Of a DNA stretch of 64,000 nucleotides, positions 46,304 to 55,584 are shown piece by piece. Source of the stretch: Ligilactobacillus animalis KCTC 3501 = DSM 20602. GTDB taxonomy: Bacteria; Bacillota; Bacilli; Lactobacillales; Lactobacillaceae. The notes below the pieces were generated by a model. It was not told the DNA's origin. It saw nothing but the letters and a program-made list of their open reading frames with translations, and ran no database searches. A program made the translations under genes and the position numbers. The number at the start of each line of letters is the position of its first letter. The stretch's first letter is position 1. Where the stretch lies: assembly GCF_001434535.1 (NCBI RefSeq), contig NZ_AYYW01000014.1, positions 62,001 to 126,000 of the forward strand. Reading direction: 5' to 3'.

Positions 46304-46918
46304 AAAAACGTTCGCGATCTTAGTTAGTTGTTTTTGGCAATGCTTTAACGAAAGATCGCAGCTGGTGCAACAATTTGTTAAACCTTCAATATGTAGTGTG
46401 GTAAAATCCTTTAATCCGTGGAAGGCCAAAAGCTTTTGGAGATATTTATTTCCCAGGTTATGTTTGTGTTTATATGTGTCCCAAAAATACTTGAGTGTTC
46501 TGGGATGATAGGTCCAATCTGTTGCTTGGAGATGCAAGGCTTTTTTGTGTGGTGCCAGCTCGCTCAATGTTGCTACGATCAGATTTAAGTATTGTTTGAG
46601 CTCCGCGGGTAAGAACCGTTGTTGGATCGGAGCGACGAAAAGATATTTATCAGCAAGCATAAAATTATTAAGCCATTCATCATGCTCGCAAAGCAATTTT
46701 TGTTCAAACGCTGATAGTGGCTTTTGATGTTGCTTTTTCCGCAAGGCCATTAACATTTGTGAGTTTAGCGTAGGTGTACCACCATTGATAAGATCGTGAA
46801 AAATGATCCGATCTTTGGGGTGAGCTTGCTAATAATTTGTAATAAAATGTTGGTTAAGCCGATCCAAATGCGTACTTTTATCTTTGGCGTATGCTTGGAT
46901 GACTAAAAGTGTTGACAT
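46301..46918 (-). pseudogene. FMN-dependent NADH-azoreductase-like protein, interrupted by an in-frame TAG
   Basis: The full frame from ATG 46918 to TGA 46301 encodes about 205 residues, the family length. It begins MSTLLVIQAYAKDKSTHLDR, and codon 30 is TAG (46829-46831). The frame continues QAHPKDRIIFHDLINGG and, later, ADKYLFVAPIQQRFLPAEL, KKALHLQA and FHGLKDFTTLHIEG, all typical of AzoR/quinone reductase flavoproteins. CAG to TAG is the simplest cause. A downstream start near 46756 could yield a 151-residue fragment lacking the flavin-binding N-terminus. The C-terminus has an unusual cysteine pair in NCCTSC. Confidence 0.8.
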
Positions 46919-47003
46919 AATAATACCTCTAGTTCTTTATCTATAAAAATTTATGATATGCCAACTTAGTGGGGATGTCAACCTGCCAAAGTGAAGGGAG
47001 TAT

Positions 47004-47040
47004 AAAAAGCCACCTAGAGTAATTGATCCTCTAGGTGGCA
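47004..47040 (-). terminator. Intrinsic terminator of antiporter B
   Basis: GCCACCTAGAG / CTCTAGGTGGC perfect 11-bp stem with TTTTTA on the minus-strand 3' side. Confidence 0.88.
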
Positions 47041-47046
47041 TTTATT

Positions 47047-48621
47047 CTATTCTTCTTCGTTATATGGATCGATCAGTAAGGCTTCAGCTAAGAGAAGTTC
47101 TTCATAGATAAAGTAGGCTTCTTCAAATGTGAGCTTGCCTTCGTGGATCGCTTGGCGAATATAGGCGCGTTCGGCAAAGAAACAGCGCTGGAAGATCCTG
47201 ACCTGCATATGTTGAAAACGTGAATTACGGATCTTTGGTAATCGAGTGATCCGATGCCAACGCTTGGTAAATTCTTTCAAGGTCGATTCGCGGGATTGGT
47301 CTTTTAAATAGGCGATCACGAGGTTTGTTATCGGTGTCGGTAACTTCATTTTGTGAACTTCAGTGATCCCGGCTTGGACCATTTCTGAGCGAACTTGGTC
47401 AAGTTTGGCTAAAGTTTCAGCGCGATTGGGTTCTTTAGGTAAGATGAAGCGTAAGACGATCGTTGGAACTAGCATGCTTAAAATGATCAAAGTCAATTCG
47501 GACATCAAGATCAGATTAAAGTGTTCGCTGGCAACTCCCAGACCAGGTAGTGTGAAAACTAAGGCTAGTGTAACCGCCCCATGAACACCGCCGATCGCAA
47601 ACAGCCATGCATCTAAATTATTTTCCTTTAATTTGAAACGTGCATAACAGTAGCGGACGAGTAGATTGACGAGATACAAGATCAAACCACTCAAGCCCCA
47701 GAGCGAAATATTCAACCAGCTGAATTGTTCAAGCATGATCTTGGTCGAGGTGATCCCAAAGACGACAAAAACCAAACTATTCAATAGATCAGCGAAGACT
47801 CGCTGGAATTCCCGGGCAGTAAAGTTTTGGCGCGCATCAGCAAATAAGGCGACGCGTTCCTCGCTGTTATGCAACAGACCTGAGACAACAACGGCGATGA
47901 TCCCAGAGAGATGAAGTTCCTCAGCGATGATATAGATCATAAACGGGGTAACCAGATAGATCAGCGTTTGGATCGAAACGGTATTGATGAAAACACGCAA
48001 AATGTGTTGTCTAAAATACATTAATAACATTGAGATGATAAAGCCGACCAGAACACCACCAATAGCCGAAACGAAAAAGTCGGTCATGATATGCTGGATA
48101 CTCAATTCATCTAACACGAGCCAGACAGCAGTTGCTTGCAGTAAGACTAGCCCAGAAGCATCGTTAAATAGCGATTCGAGTTTTAAAAGGGAGTTGGTCT
48201 TTTTGGGTAATTCAAGTCCTTCCGAAACAGAAGCGGTCGCGGTCGCATCGGTCGGAGTGCTGATCGCTGCCATAACAAAGGCCAAAGGCAACGATAAACC
48301 CAGGAAATAGTGCAACGAAAACCCAGCAAGCAAGGTACTTAAGGCCACCATGATAACGGTGATCCCCACGATGACTTTTAGATGGTGACGCACAAAACTA
48401 AAAGCAGTAGCTTGTCCTTCATAAAAGAGCAAGGGTGCGACTAATAAGATCATGAAAACTTCGGCATTGAATGTGGCAACGTGTTGACTGACAGGTGGTA
48501 TCAGGCCACATAAGATCCCCACAAAGATACTCACATAGTTAGGTGAAATTTTGGGAATATATTTTGATACGATCAAACTAAAAATAGCTGCAAAAATCAA
48601 AATAAAGGCTGTAGCTAACAC
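47047..48621 (-). CDS. CPA1-type Na+/H+ antiporter (NhaP/NHE-like), paralogue B
   Basis: 524 residues, about twelve helices plus a soluble tail of about 130 residues. It shares with paralogue A (10193-11764) LLFYEGQAT, AISTPTDATA, LFNDASGLVLL, AEELHLSGIIAVVVSG and GGVHGAVTLALVFTL, and a similar charged C-terminal domain ending in EELLLAEALLIDP. SD GGAGG. Retention of two diverged copies suggests different ion preference or pH range. Transcribed alone. Confidence 0.92.
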   Translation of the reverse strand: MLATAFILIFAAIFSLIVSKYIPKISPNYVSIFVGILCGLIPPVSQHVATFNAEVFMILLVAPLLFYEGQATAFSFVRHHLKVIVGITVIMVALSTLLAGFSLHYFLGLSLPLAFVMAAISTPTDATATASVSEGLELPKKTNSLLKLESLFNDASGLVLLQATAVWLVLDELSIQHIMTDFFVSAIGGVLVGFIISMLLMYFRQHILRVFINTVSIQTLIYLVTPFMIYIIAEELHLSGIIAVVVSGLLHNSEERVALFADARQNFTAREFQRVFADLLNSLVFVVFGITSTKIMLEQFSWLNISLWGLSGLILYLVNLLVRYCYARFKLKENNLDAWLFAIGGVHGAVTLALVFTLPGLGVASEHFNLILMSELTLIILSMLVPTIVLRFILPKEPNRAETLAKLDQVRSEMVQAGITEVHKMKLPTPITNLVIAYLKDQSRESTLKEFTKRWHRITRLPKIRNSRFQHMQVRIFQRCFFAERAYIRQAIHEGKLTFEEAYFIYEELLLAEALLIDPYNEEE

Positions 48622-48744
48622 TAGATGGACCTCCTTGATAAATTTAGGTTGTTTACAATTTTAACATGTTTTTAGTCCAAAAATTAGCCCTTAACGAAAT
48701 TTTGGACTAGAATAGAGTTAGTAAATATTTTAGGGGGCTTTATA

Positions 48745-49320
48745 ATGACAAAAACAGCAGCAGTGATGATCGCACCTGGTTGTGAAGAAGTTGAAGCACT
48801 ATCAAGCGTTGACGTTTTACGGCGTGCCGGGATCAAATGTGATATGGTCGGTTTATTCGATAAGATCGTCAATGGTGACCATAATATCGTGTTGACTTGT
48901 GATAAGGTCATGGATGAAAGTTTATTGGACTATGATATCGTGATCTTCCCAGGTGGCTTGCCCGGTTCAGAAGCCTTGCGGGACAACGAGACATTGCGTC
49001 AGTTCATGGTCGAACGTAAAAAAGCTGGTAAGTGGAATGCAGCGATGTGTGCTGCGCCAATCGCTTTTGCACGCTATGGCTTGTTGGATGATAGCCAATA
49101 TACGTTATATCCAGGAATGGAAGCTGGGATCGCAGATGAAGTCAAAAACGGTAACTTTGACGAAGCTTTAGTTGTCGTAGATGAAAAGAATCATTTGATC
49201 ACCAGTCGCGGACCAGCCACAGCTTGGGCTTATGCTTATGAGATCGCCAAAGTTTTAGGCACAGACGTGGATAAATTAAAAGATGGTATGCTTTACAACA
49301 TGTTGATGTTGAGCCGTTAG
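48745..49320 (+). CDS. DJ-1/PfpI superfamily protein (YajL/ThiJ-like)
   Basis: 191 residues. Nucleophile-elbow cysteine is Cys102 in AAMCAAPIAFA; the conserved acid is Glu14 or Glu15 in APGCEEVEAL. GGLPGSEALRDN and the C-terminal SRGPATAWAYAYEIAK are typical. DJ-1 proteins of this group are redox-responsive, with chaperone or deglycase activity proposed. SD AGGGGGC. Followed by a terminator. No partner gene suggests a pathway. Confidence 0.9.
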   Translation: MTKTAAVMIAPGCEEVEALSSVDVLRRAGIKCDMVGLFDKIVNGDHNIVLTCDKVMDESLLDYDIVIFPGGLPGSEALRDNETLRQFMVERKKAGKWNAAMCAAPIAFARYGLLDDSQYTLYPGMEAGIADEVKNGNFDEALVVVDEKNHLITSRGPATAWAYAYEIAKVLGTDVDKLKDGMLYNMLMLSR

Positions 49321-49327
49321 TGATGAG

Positions 49328-49358
49328 AGACCAGAAGTTATTTTCTGGTCTTTTTTTG
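49328..49358 (+). terminator. Intrinsic terminator after the DJ-1 gene
   Basis: AGACCAGAA / TTCTGGTCT stem followed by TTTTTTT. Confidence 0.85.
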
Positions 49359-49361
49359 CGT

Positions 49362-49413
49362 ACTGTTCGTAGGCGTGCTGCGCATTGTGTTATAGTCGTA
49401 TTACACACTGTGT
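49362..49413 (-). repeat. Degenerate remnant of the stop-adjacent repeat family
   Basis: On the minus strand ACACAGTGTGTAATACGACT, ATAACACAATGCGCAGCACG and GAACAGTACGC resemble pieces of the element ends (CACAGTGCG, GGAGCACGACTAT) without the central hairpin. Confidence 0.4.
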
Positions 49414-49497
49414 TCAAAATTTGGTACCTTTCTCCTAAATAATGTATCCTTAAGGTAGAAATAATTGGACAAATTGAATATAACGGAGGATGAGATC

Positions 49498-50394
49498 ATG
49501 AATAAATTTTCAAAAGTGACCTTGGCGTTACTCTGTACGGTCGTTTTGGCGGGGTGCTCCAGTAATAATGAATCAAAAACCAATGCTAAAGAACAAAGCA
49601 CCTCTCAAACGACTAAAAAGAGCAGTAGCCAAAAGCAAAGCTCGACTAGTCAGGATAAAGATAAAGAAAGTCAAAGTTCTGAACAAAGCAGTAGCCAAGA
49701 ACAGAGCTCAAACACCGAAAGTAGTGCGACCGATGAAAGTCAAGCAGCGGCTAATAAACTTTCTAATAACGAATTGATGCAACAAGGTGCGATCTCGATG
49801 CGCCAAAATTTGGGAGATACTGCCCTTGTAGCGACACTATCCGGCAAAGAAGATAGTCATAAAAAAGTTAGCGTCTCTTATAGTGGCGATCTAAATAACT
49901 ATACTGCTAACTATTATCTCGAAAATGACGCTAAACCAGTCAACGATGAAAGCTTAAAAGATAAATCACCATACGCTACTTTGACAAAGAAAACTTATGC
50001 TTCGACCGATGAAGCAGTTAGCCAGATCGAGTATCAAAATGATGCTTCACAAGGGAATTTACCTAAGATCAGCTTAGGTTACGGCTTGCAAGCTACCGTC
50101 AATAGCGGTGCCGGGCAACGCTACTTGCATTGGAATGAAGGAAACTGGTCCTTTACCATGCATGGAAGCCCATTTGCCGGTGAAGATCCAGCAACAGCTG
50201 CCCGCAAGGCCGTTACCCTTTTGGAACGCTATCGTTTACCAGCACCATCACAACGTGGGAGTGGTCGCTTGGAAGCTTCCAACAAAGCAGGCTTTTTGAC
50301 CCAATCGCTTACTTGGAATAAAGATAATGTGGTCTACGAATTTAAGGCTGATAATTTAGAAACTTTAGTTCTAGTAGCAGCTAGTTTACAGTAA
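49498..50394 (+). CDS. Serine-rich lipoprotein of unknown function
   Basis: 298 residues. The signal peptide MNKFSKVTLALLCTVVLAGC ends in a lipobox LAGC, so the mature protein is lipid-anchored at Cys20. A low-complexity Ser/Gln/Lys/Glu linker of about 75 residues follows (repeated SSSQ, QSSEQSS). A C-terminal globular domain (about 100-298) has HWNEGNWSFTMHG and AARKAVTLLERYRLP. ATG 49498 is preceded by CGGAGGATG. The domain is not recognised; the linker suggests reach through the cell wall. Confidence 0.8.
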   Translation: MNKFSKVTLALLCTVVLAGCSSNNESKTNAKEQSTSQTTKKSSSQKQSSTSQDKDKESQSSEQSSSQEQSSNTESSATDESQAAANKLSNNELMQQGAISMRQNLGDTALVATLSGKEDSHKKVSVSYSGDLNNYTANYYLENDAKPVNDESLKDKSPYATLTKKTYASTDEAVSQIEYQNDASQGNLPKISLGYGLQATVNSGAGQRYLHWNEGNWSFTMHGSPFAGEDPATAARKAVTLLERYRLPAPSQRGSGRLEASNKAGFLTQSLTWNKDNVVYEFKADNLETLVLVAASLQ

Positions 50395-50449
50395 AAAATT
50401 TAGTTTAAAAAAATTCTAAAAAACCTTTATTAACCCCAGTATATAAAGA

Positions 50450-50477
50450 TTGACAAATAGATTTACTAGACTATACT
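50450..50477 (+). promoter_or_regulatory. Strong sigma-A promoter of ahpC
   Basis: TTGACA (50450-50455), 16-bp spacer, TATACT (50472-50477), 42 bp before the ahpC start. No PerR box was recognised nearby. Confidence 0.65.
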
Positions 50478-50519
50478 AAGAGTTGTACCAAAGAAAAATA
50501 AAAAGTGAGGCGTTCTTAG

Positions 50520-51083
50520 ATGAATTACATTGGGCAAGAGATTCAAGATTTTTCAGTTAAGGCATATCAGCAGGGCGAATTAAAGGATGTCACCAAAAAA
50601 GACGTTTTGGGTAAATGGAGCGTGTTCTTCTTTTATCCAGCTGACTTCTCCTTTGTCTGCCCAACTGAATTAGAAGATTTACAAGCTAAATATTCCCAAT
50701 TCAAGGCAGCTGGAGCAGAGATCTACTCTGTTTCCGAAGATACTGAGTTTGTGCATAAAGCATGGGCTGAAGCTTCTGATGGTATCGGTAAGATCGAATA
50801 TCCGATGTTAGCTGATCCAGCTGGTAAATTAGCTAAAGCATTTGATGTATTGAATGAGGAACTCGGTCAAACATACCGTGCTGCCTTCATCGTTGATCCA
50901 GATGGTGTGATCCAATCATATACGATCAACAACATGGGGATCGGCCGGAACGCCTCTGAGATCTTCAGAACGCTTCAAGCAGCCTCCTTTGTACGCGCAC
51001 ATGGCGATAAGGTCTGCCCAGCTAGCTGGCAACCAGGCGATGATGTGTTGGAACCAGGCTTAGATCTAGTTGGTAAATTATAA
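50520..51083 (+). CDS. ahpC: Alkyl hydroperoxide reductase subunit C (typical 2-Cys peroxiredoxin)
   Basis: 187 residues. It reduces H2O2 and organic hydroperoxides. Peroxidatic Cys47 is in DFSFVCPTELED; resolving Cys166 is in KVCPASWQPG near the C-terminus, the spacing of AhpC/Prx1 proteins. The GGLG-equivalent and C-terminal helix are present. AhpF, the usual reductase partner, does not follow, so electrons must come from an AhpF elsewhere or from thioredoxin. SD AGTGAGG. Confidence 0.95.
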   Translation: MNYIGQEIQDFSVKAYQQGELKDVTKKDVLGKWSVFFFYPADFSFVCPTELEDLQAKYSQFKAAGAEIYSVSEDTEFVHKAWAEASDGIGKIEYPMLADPAGKLAKAFDVLNEELGQTYRAAFIVDPDGVIQSYTINNMGIGRNASEIFRTLQAASFVRAHGDKVCPASWQPGDDVLEPGLDLVGKL

Positions 51084-51108
51084 TTAAAGAATGAGACTGA
51101 AAAAAGTC

Positions 51109-51152
51109 AAAAAAATAAGATGATCTGTAGCACACGGATCATCTTATTTTTT
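51109..51152. terminator. Bidirectional intrinsic terminator
   Basis: AATAAGATGATC / GATCATCTTATT stem flanked by A-run and T-run, between convergent ahpC and the DUF1275 gene. Confidence 0.85.
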
Positions 51153-51181
51153 GGCGCGGAAATCTGTAGAGTTATCCCGGG

Positions 51182-51811
51182 TTATTTTTCATGTCGCAAT
51201 AAATAAAGGTACCGCAGCATCACTGCACTCAAAATCACAGTGATCGCCCAGATCGTATGGATCCCCCAAAGTTTTTCCAACTCAGCTGAACACAGAGCAC
51301 CGAGCGCAAAAGCAAGGGTGATCGCTAAATATAATTTAGCTGCATGCTTATCAGCTAAACTGTGAGAGAAGAAAAATCCGTTCCAAGCGATCATGCCTTT
51401 TTTGATATTTCCCGTGGAAAAGGAGTTGTTGTAGGGGATGCCCTCGATCTTGCTAAATGAAGTCGTTTGGATCCCGACCCCAAAGGCCAGTGGTGGCACG
51501 ACTAGATAGTCGGGGGTACTGACGGGCAAGAAACCGATCACTAGACAAGCCAAGATACAGGGGAACAATGATAAAGGTTTGACATAGGGAGAGTCTAGTT
51601 TTTTAGCGAGGAAGCTGATGACAAAGATCCCTAAAATAAAGAAGATAAAGGTAAAAAAGCGCGTTTCCGTGATCGTAAGTCCCTTGCTGGCAATATCGAC
51701 GGCTAAGAAGACGATGTTACCGGTCTGCCCCGCGACCAGCGAATGTTCCCGCAAGACATAGGTATAGGCATCGATATAGCCACCACAAAATGCTAAAGTC
51801 AGCCCGGTCAA
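51182..51811 (-). CDS. DUF1275 family membrane protein (YoaK-like), start uncertain
   Basis: 209 residues from TTG 51811, with about six helices. Family landmarks are FCGGYIDAYTYVL, GQTGNIVFLAV near the N-terminus and YNNSFSTGNIKKGM in the middle. The start is unclear. The frame is open about 80 bp further upstream with family-like residues (YAQSLLTGLTLAF) but contains no ATG or GTG. The TTG used lacks a Shine-Dalgarno. An ATG in the adjacent frame at about 51848 suggests a small indel near the 5' end. Function unknown. Confidence 0.7.
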   Translation of the reverse strand: MTGLTLAFCGGYIDAYTYVLREHSLVAGQTGNIVFLAVDIASKGLTITETRFFTFIFFILGIFVISFLAKKLDSPYVKPLSLFPCILACLVIGFLPVSTPDYLVVPPLAFGVGIQTTSFSKIEGIPYNNSFSTGNIKKGMIAWNGFFFSHSLADKHAAKLYLAITLAFALGALCSAELEKLWGIHTIWAITVILSAVMLRYLYLLRHEK

Positions 51812-51994
51812 AAGCGATTGGGCGTATTTTTGTTTGATGATTTCATAATTATTGATAAGACCACTTCCAGATAAAAAATTAACTATCTCTTATTTTAGCA
51901 CTTGCCGTAGTTTTGAGTACGTATTTTGTGGCTGATTCCGATATAATTAAAATTGGGCGCGGGGCCCGTGAATACCAAAAAGGAGAGAATGCAT

Positions 51995-52753
51995 ATGTAT
52001 ACAGAACAGATCAAAGCAGTTCAAGGGGCTGCGAGTAAGAAGTTAGCTTTTTTGCGTCAAAATCCGCTGGGGTATTTTCTATTATCCATGTTAGCGGGAA
52101 TGTATATCGGTTTTGGGATCTTATTAGCCTTTACCGTCAGTGGACAGTTGCAAGGTGCTCCAAGCACTAAGTTGTTGATGGGGACAGTTTTTGGCGTGGC
52201 ACTTAGCTTAGTGATCATCGCTGGGGGCGAGTTGTTTACTGGCAATAATTTTGTTTTAGCAGTTGGAGCTTTGACTAAGCAAAATACGTGGTTTCAGGCA
52301 AGCTATCTATGGGTGATCTGCTGGTTAGGTAATGCTTGTGGAGCGATCTTATTGGCAATTCTATATAATGCGACCGGTTTGCAAGTCGACGGGGTGGCCA
52401 AAGCACTTACTGCGACTGCTGTGGTCAAGATGACGGCTGGTCCAGTAGCCTTGCTCATGCGGGGGATCTTGTGTAATATCCTCGTCTGTTTAGCGCTATG
52501 GTCGAGTTTTCAGACAAAAAATGATGCTGCTAAATTGATCATGGTCTTTTGGTGTTTATTGGCCTTTTTTACGACTGGTTTTGAGCATAGTGTGGCCAAT
52601 ATGACTTTACTGACGGCAGCACTTATCGAACCAGCTGGGCAAGTGATCACAGTCGGAGCGTGGCTGTATAATCTGTTTTGGATCTCGTTAGGAAATATGC
52701 TAGGAGCGATCTGCTTTTTAGCCGTACCGTATGTGATCGCAGCTAAAAAATAA
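51995..52753 (+). CDS. Formate/nitrite transporter family (FNT) channel
   Basis: 252 residues with six helices in an aquaporin-like arrangement. Slots are visible as GGELFTGNNFVLAVGALTK and, near the C-terminus, GFEHSVANMTLLTAAL, the latter containing the conserved channel histidine. ATG 51995 lies 7 nt after AAGGAGAG; earlier in-frame starts precede that site and were rejected. In lactic acid bacteria FNT proteins pass formate or related monocarboxylates. Stands alone. Confidence 0.9.
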   Translation: MYTEQIKAVQGAASKKLAFLRQNPLGYFLLSMLAGMYIGFGILLAFTVSGQLQGAPSTKLLMGTVFGVALSLVIIAGGELFTGNNFVLAVGALTKQNTWFQASYLWVICWLGNACGAILLAILYNATGLQVDGVAKALTATAVVKMTAGPVALLMRGILCNILVCLALWSSFQTKNDAAKLIMVFWCLLAFFTTGFEHSVANMTLLTAALIEPAGQVITVGAWLYNLFWISLGNMLGAICFLAVPYVIAAKK

Positions 52754-52758
52754 ATCAT

Positions 52759-52789
52759 AGACTCATAGTTTTGACTATGGGTCTTTTTA
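52759..52789 (+). terminator. Intrinsic terminator after the FNT gene
   Basis: AGACTCATAG / CTATGGGTCT stem with TTTTT. Confidence 0.8.
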
Positions 52790-52851
52790 AAAGCGGGAAA
52801 TGTTTAGTATAATGGAGATTAGTTTCTATTTTGGTAAAGGGGTGGCAAATT

Positions 52852-53940
52852 ATGAAAGAACCAATTATTTCTTTTAAAAATGTCGTTAAAAGCTACGATG
52901 ACGATGTCCCAGTGTTGAAAAAAGTCAGCTTTGATATCGAAGAGGGCAAATTCTATACACTTTTAGGGCCATCTGGTTGTGGTAAAACGACGATCTTACG
53001 GATGATCGCAGGTTTTTCAGAGCCGACTGCAGGTGATATTTACTTTGAGGGAAAGCGGATCAACGATATTCCTGCGAATAAACGTCAAGTTAATACCGTT
53101 TTTCAAGATTATGCGCTCTTTCCGCATATGAATGTTTTTGATAATATCGCTTTTGGATTGAAGATCAAAAAGACACCGAAAGCAGAAATTGAAACTAAAG
53201 TCAAAGAAGCCTTGCGCTTAGTGCAGTTAGCCGGTTATGAAAAGCGTGGGATCAGCGAGATGTCTGGGGGACAACGGCAACGTGTTGCTATTGCCCGGGC
53301 AATCGTCAATGAACCTAAGATCTTATTGCTAGATGAACCTTTATCAGCTTTAGACCATAAATTGCGGCTAAACATGCAATATGAATTGCGCGAGTTACAA
53401 CAACGTCTGGGGATCACCTTTATTTTCGTGACCCATGACCAAGAAGAAGCTTTGGCGATGAGTGACGAGATCTTTGTTTTAAATAACGGAAATATCGTGC
53501 AAAGTGGTAGTCCGGTCGATATTTACGATGAGCCGATCAATCACTATGTAGCTGATTTTATCGGTGAAAGTAACATTGTCGATGGGGTGATGATCCAGGA
53601 TTGTCTTGTAAAATTTGCCGGCAAAGAATTTGAATGTGTGGATGAGGGGATGCGTCCAAACGAACCAGTCGAAGTCGTTTTGCGACCTGAAGATCTCGAG
53701 TTGACCACGGTCCAAGCGGGTAAATTAAAGGTCAAGGTCGATACCCAATTATTCCGCGGGGTCCATTATGAGATCGTCTGTCATGATGAGATGGGCAATG
53801 AATGGATCGTGCATTCGACCAAAAAAGCTCAAGTCGACAGTGAGATCGGCTTGTACTTTGATCCCGAAGATATCCATGTTATGCGTTTCAATGAAACAGA
53901 AGCAGAATTTGATGCACGTTTAGAAAGTTACGACGATTAA
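52852..53940 (+). CDS. potA: Spermidine/putrescine ABC transporter ATP-binding protein PotA
   Basis: 362 residues. Walker A is GPSGCGKTT, the signature MSGGQRQRV, Walker [13 protein letters not shown], and the H-loop [16 protein letters not shown]-terminal TOBE-like regulatory domain follows (about 240-362, [12 protein letters not shown]). ATG 52852 follows AAGGGGTGG. It powers polyamine uptake with PotBCD; the four genes overlap or nearly touch in canonical order. Confidence 0.95.
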   Translation: MKEPIISFKNVVKSYDDDVPVLKKVSFDIEEGKFYTLLGPSGCGKTTILRMIAGFSEPTAGDIYFEGKRINDIPANKRQVNTVFQDYALFPHMNVFDNIAFGLKIKKTPKAEIETKVKEALRLVQLAGYEKRGISEMSGGQRQRVAIARAIVNEPKILLLDEPLSALDHKLRLNMQYELRELQQRLGITFIFVTHDQEEALAMSDEIFVLNNGNIVQSGSPVDIYDEPINHYVADFIGESNIVDGVMIQDCLVKFAGKEFECVDEGMRPNEPVEVVLRPEDLELTTVQAGKLKVKVDTQLFRGVHYEIVCHDEMGNEWIVHSTKKAQVDSEIGLYFDPEDIHVMRFNETEAEFDARLESYDD

Positions 53941-53950
53941 GGGGGACAAT

Positions 53951-54754
53951 ATGAAAAAGTATAATACTTTATTAGCAGTCCCATATTTTCTCTGGTTGCT
54001 CTTTTTTGTTCTAGCACCAGTTGTTTTGGTGATCGGATATTCTTTTTTTGATCAAAGTGGACATTTTACTTTAGCTAATTACGCAGAGTATTTTGGTTCG
54101 GGCAAGTATCTATTGATGACGTTCAATTCGGTCTGGTATGCTTTTTTGATCACCTTGATCACACTTTTGATCAGTTATCCAACGGCGTATTTTTTGACAA
54201 AATTAAAGCATAAAGATCTGTGGTTGTTGTTGATCATTTTACCGACATGGATCAATTTATTGTTAAAAGCGTATGCCTTCATCGGGATCTTCGGCGTTCA
54301 TGGTGGTTTGAACAGCTTTTTAGGCTTTTTTGGGATCTTACCCAAGCAATTACTGTTCACCGATTTTAGCTTTTTGATCGTGGCAGTCTATATCCAGTTG
54401 CCCTTTATGATCATCCCGCTTTTCAACGCCCTGGAGGAATTGCCACCGTCATTTATTGCCGCTAGCAAAGATCTTGGGGCCAGTTCGACGCAGACATTTT
54501 TTAAAGTGGTCTTTCCATTATCGTTAAATGGGGTCAAAAGTGGGGTCCAAGCGGTCTTTATCCCGTCACTTTCGCTCTTCATGTTGACGCGTTTGATCGG
54601 GGGAAATCGCGTGATCACCCTGGGGACGGCGATCGAAGAGCATTTCATGGTGACACAAAACTGGGGCAAAGGGGCAACGATCGGGGTCGTTTTGATCATT
54701 GCAATGGTGATCGTGATGCTCTTTACTGGTGAAAAGAAAGCAGGTGGCAAATGA
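53951..54754 (+). CDS. potB: Spermidine/putrescine ABC transporter permease PotB
   Basis: 267 residues with six helices. The contact loop is AASKDLGASSTQTFFKVVFPLS (PotB-type EAA motif, about residues 170-192). SD AAGGGGG, 10 bp after potA. It pairs with PotC to form the channel. Its stop overlaps the potC start (ATGATG/TGA), so translation is coupled. Confidence 0.93.
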   Translation: MKKYNTLLAVPYFLWLLFFVLAPVVLVIGYSFFDQSGHFTLANYAEYFGSGKYLLMTFNSVWYAFLITLITLLISYPTAYFLTKLKHKDLWLLLIILPTWINLLLKAYAFIGIFGVHGGLNSFLGFFGILPKQLLFTDFSFLIVAVYIQLPFMIIPLFNALEELPPSFIAASKDLGASSTQTFFKVVFPLSLNGVKSGVQAVFIPSLSLFMLTRLIGGNRVITLGTAIEEHFMVTQNWGKGATIGVVLIIAMVIVMLFTGEKKAGGK

Positions 54755-55584
54755 TGCAACAAACTAGATCTAAATGGGCAGATCTGTATTTGGTCTTAGT
54801 CTTTATCTTTTTATATTTGCCGATCTTTTATTTGGTCTGGTATTCTTTTAACGCAGGCGATACGATGAATGATTTTACCGGCTTTTCGTTGCGCCATTTT
54901 AGTGAGTTGTTTTCCGATACACGGCTGGTGATCATCTTGCTAAATACCTTCTTATTGGCGTTTTTGTCGGCGTTGATCGCTACGGTGATCGGGACTTTTG
55001 GGGCGTTATTTATCTATTATTTGAGAAAACGACGTCACCGCAATACATTATTATCGTTGAACAATATCTTGATCGTTTCGCCCGACGTAACGATCGGGGC
55101 TAGCTTTTTGATCTTATTTATCACGTTAGGCTCGATCTTTAGTGGCTTTTCGCTCGGTTTTTGGACGGTACTTTTGGCGCATGTCAGCTTTAGTATCCCG
55201 ATCGTAGTCTTGATGATCTTGCCAAAACTTCAAGAGATGAATGACTCGATGATCACGGCTGGCTATGATCTTGGGGCCAATAACCGCCAGATCCTAAAAG
55301 ATATCATCTTGCCGTATCTTTCACCAGGGATCATCGCCGGGTATTTTATGGCATTTACCTATTCGCTCGATGATTTTGCGGTCACTTTTTTTGTGACAGG
55401 AAATGGGTTTACCACCCTTTCAGTCGAGATCTATTCGCGGGCGCGGCGCGGTGTCAGTTTAGAGATCAATGCCCTAAGTACGCTAGTCTTCTTATTTGCA
55501 CTTGTATTGGTAGTCGGTTATTACTACATCAGTAAGGATAACCAACCACGCTCCAAGAAAAAGAAACGGGGGCTCTTGCGATGA
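54751..55584 (+). CDS. potC: Spermidine/putrescine ABC transporter permease PotC
   Basis: 277 residues with six helices. The contact loop is AGYDLGANNRQILKDIILPYLS, and SLDDFAVTFFVTGNG is a PotC hallmark. It overlaps potB by 4 bp at the start and potD by 4 bp at the end. The C-terminus is strongly basic (RSKKKKRG). Confidence 0.93.
   Translation: MMQQTRSKWADLYLVLVFIFLYLPIFYLVWYSFNAGDTMNDFTGFSLRHFSELFSDTRLVIILLNTFLLAFLSALIATVIGTFGALFIYYLRKRRHRNTLLSLNNILIVSPDVTIGASFLILFITLGSIFSGFSLGFWTVLLAHVSFSIPIVVLMILPKLQEMNDSMITAGYDLGANNRQILKDIILPYLSPGIIAGYFMAFTYSLDDFAVTFFVTGNGFTTLSVEIYSRARRGVSLEINALSTLVFLFALVLVVGYYYISKDNQPRSKKKKRGLLR

Noticed and set aside
46251-46508. Plus-strand 85-codon frame over repeat copy 5 and the azoreductase gene
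   Set aside because: It starts inside the repeat's hairpin and runs antisense to a family-matched frame.
51140-51180. Another copy of the stop-adjacent repeat between ahpC and the DUF1275 gene
   Set aside because: GGCGCGGAAATCTGTAGAG is vaguely similar to the left flank, but neither CACAGTG nor the right flank is present.
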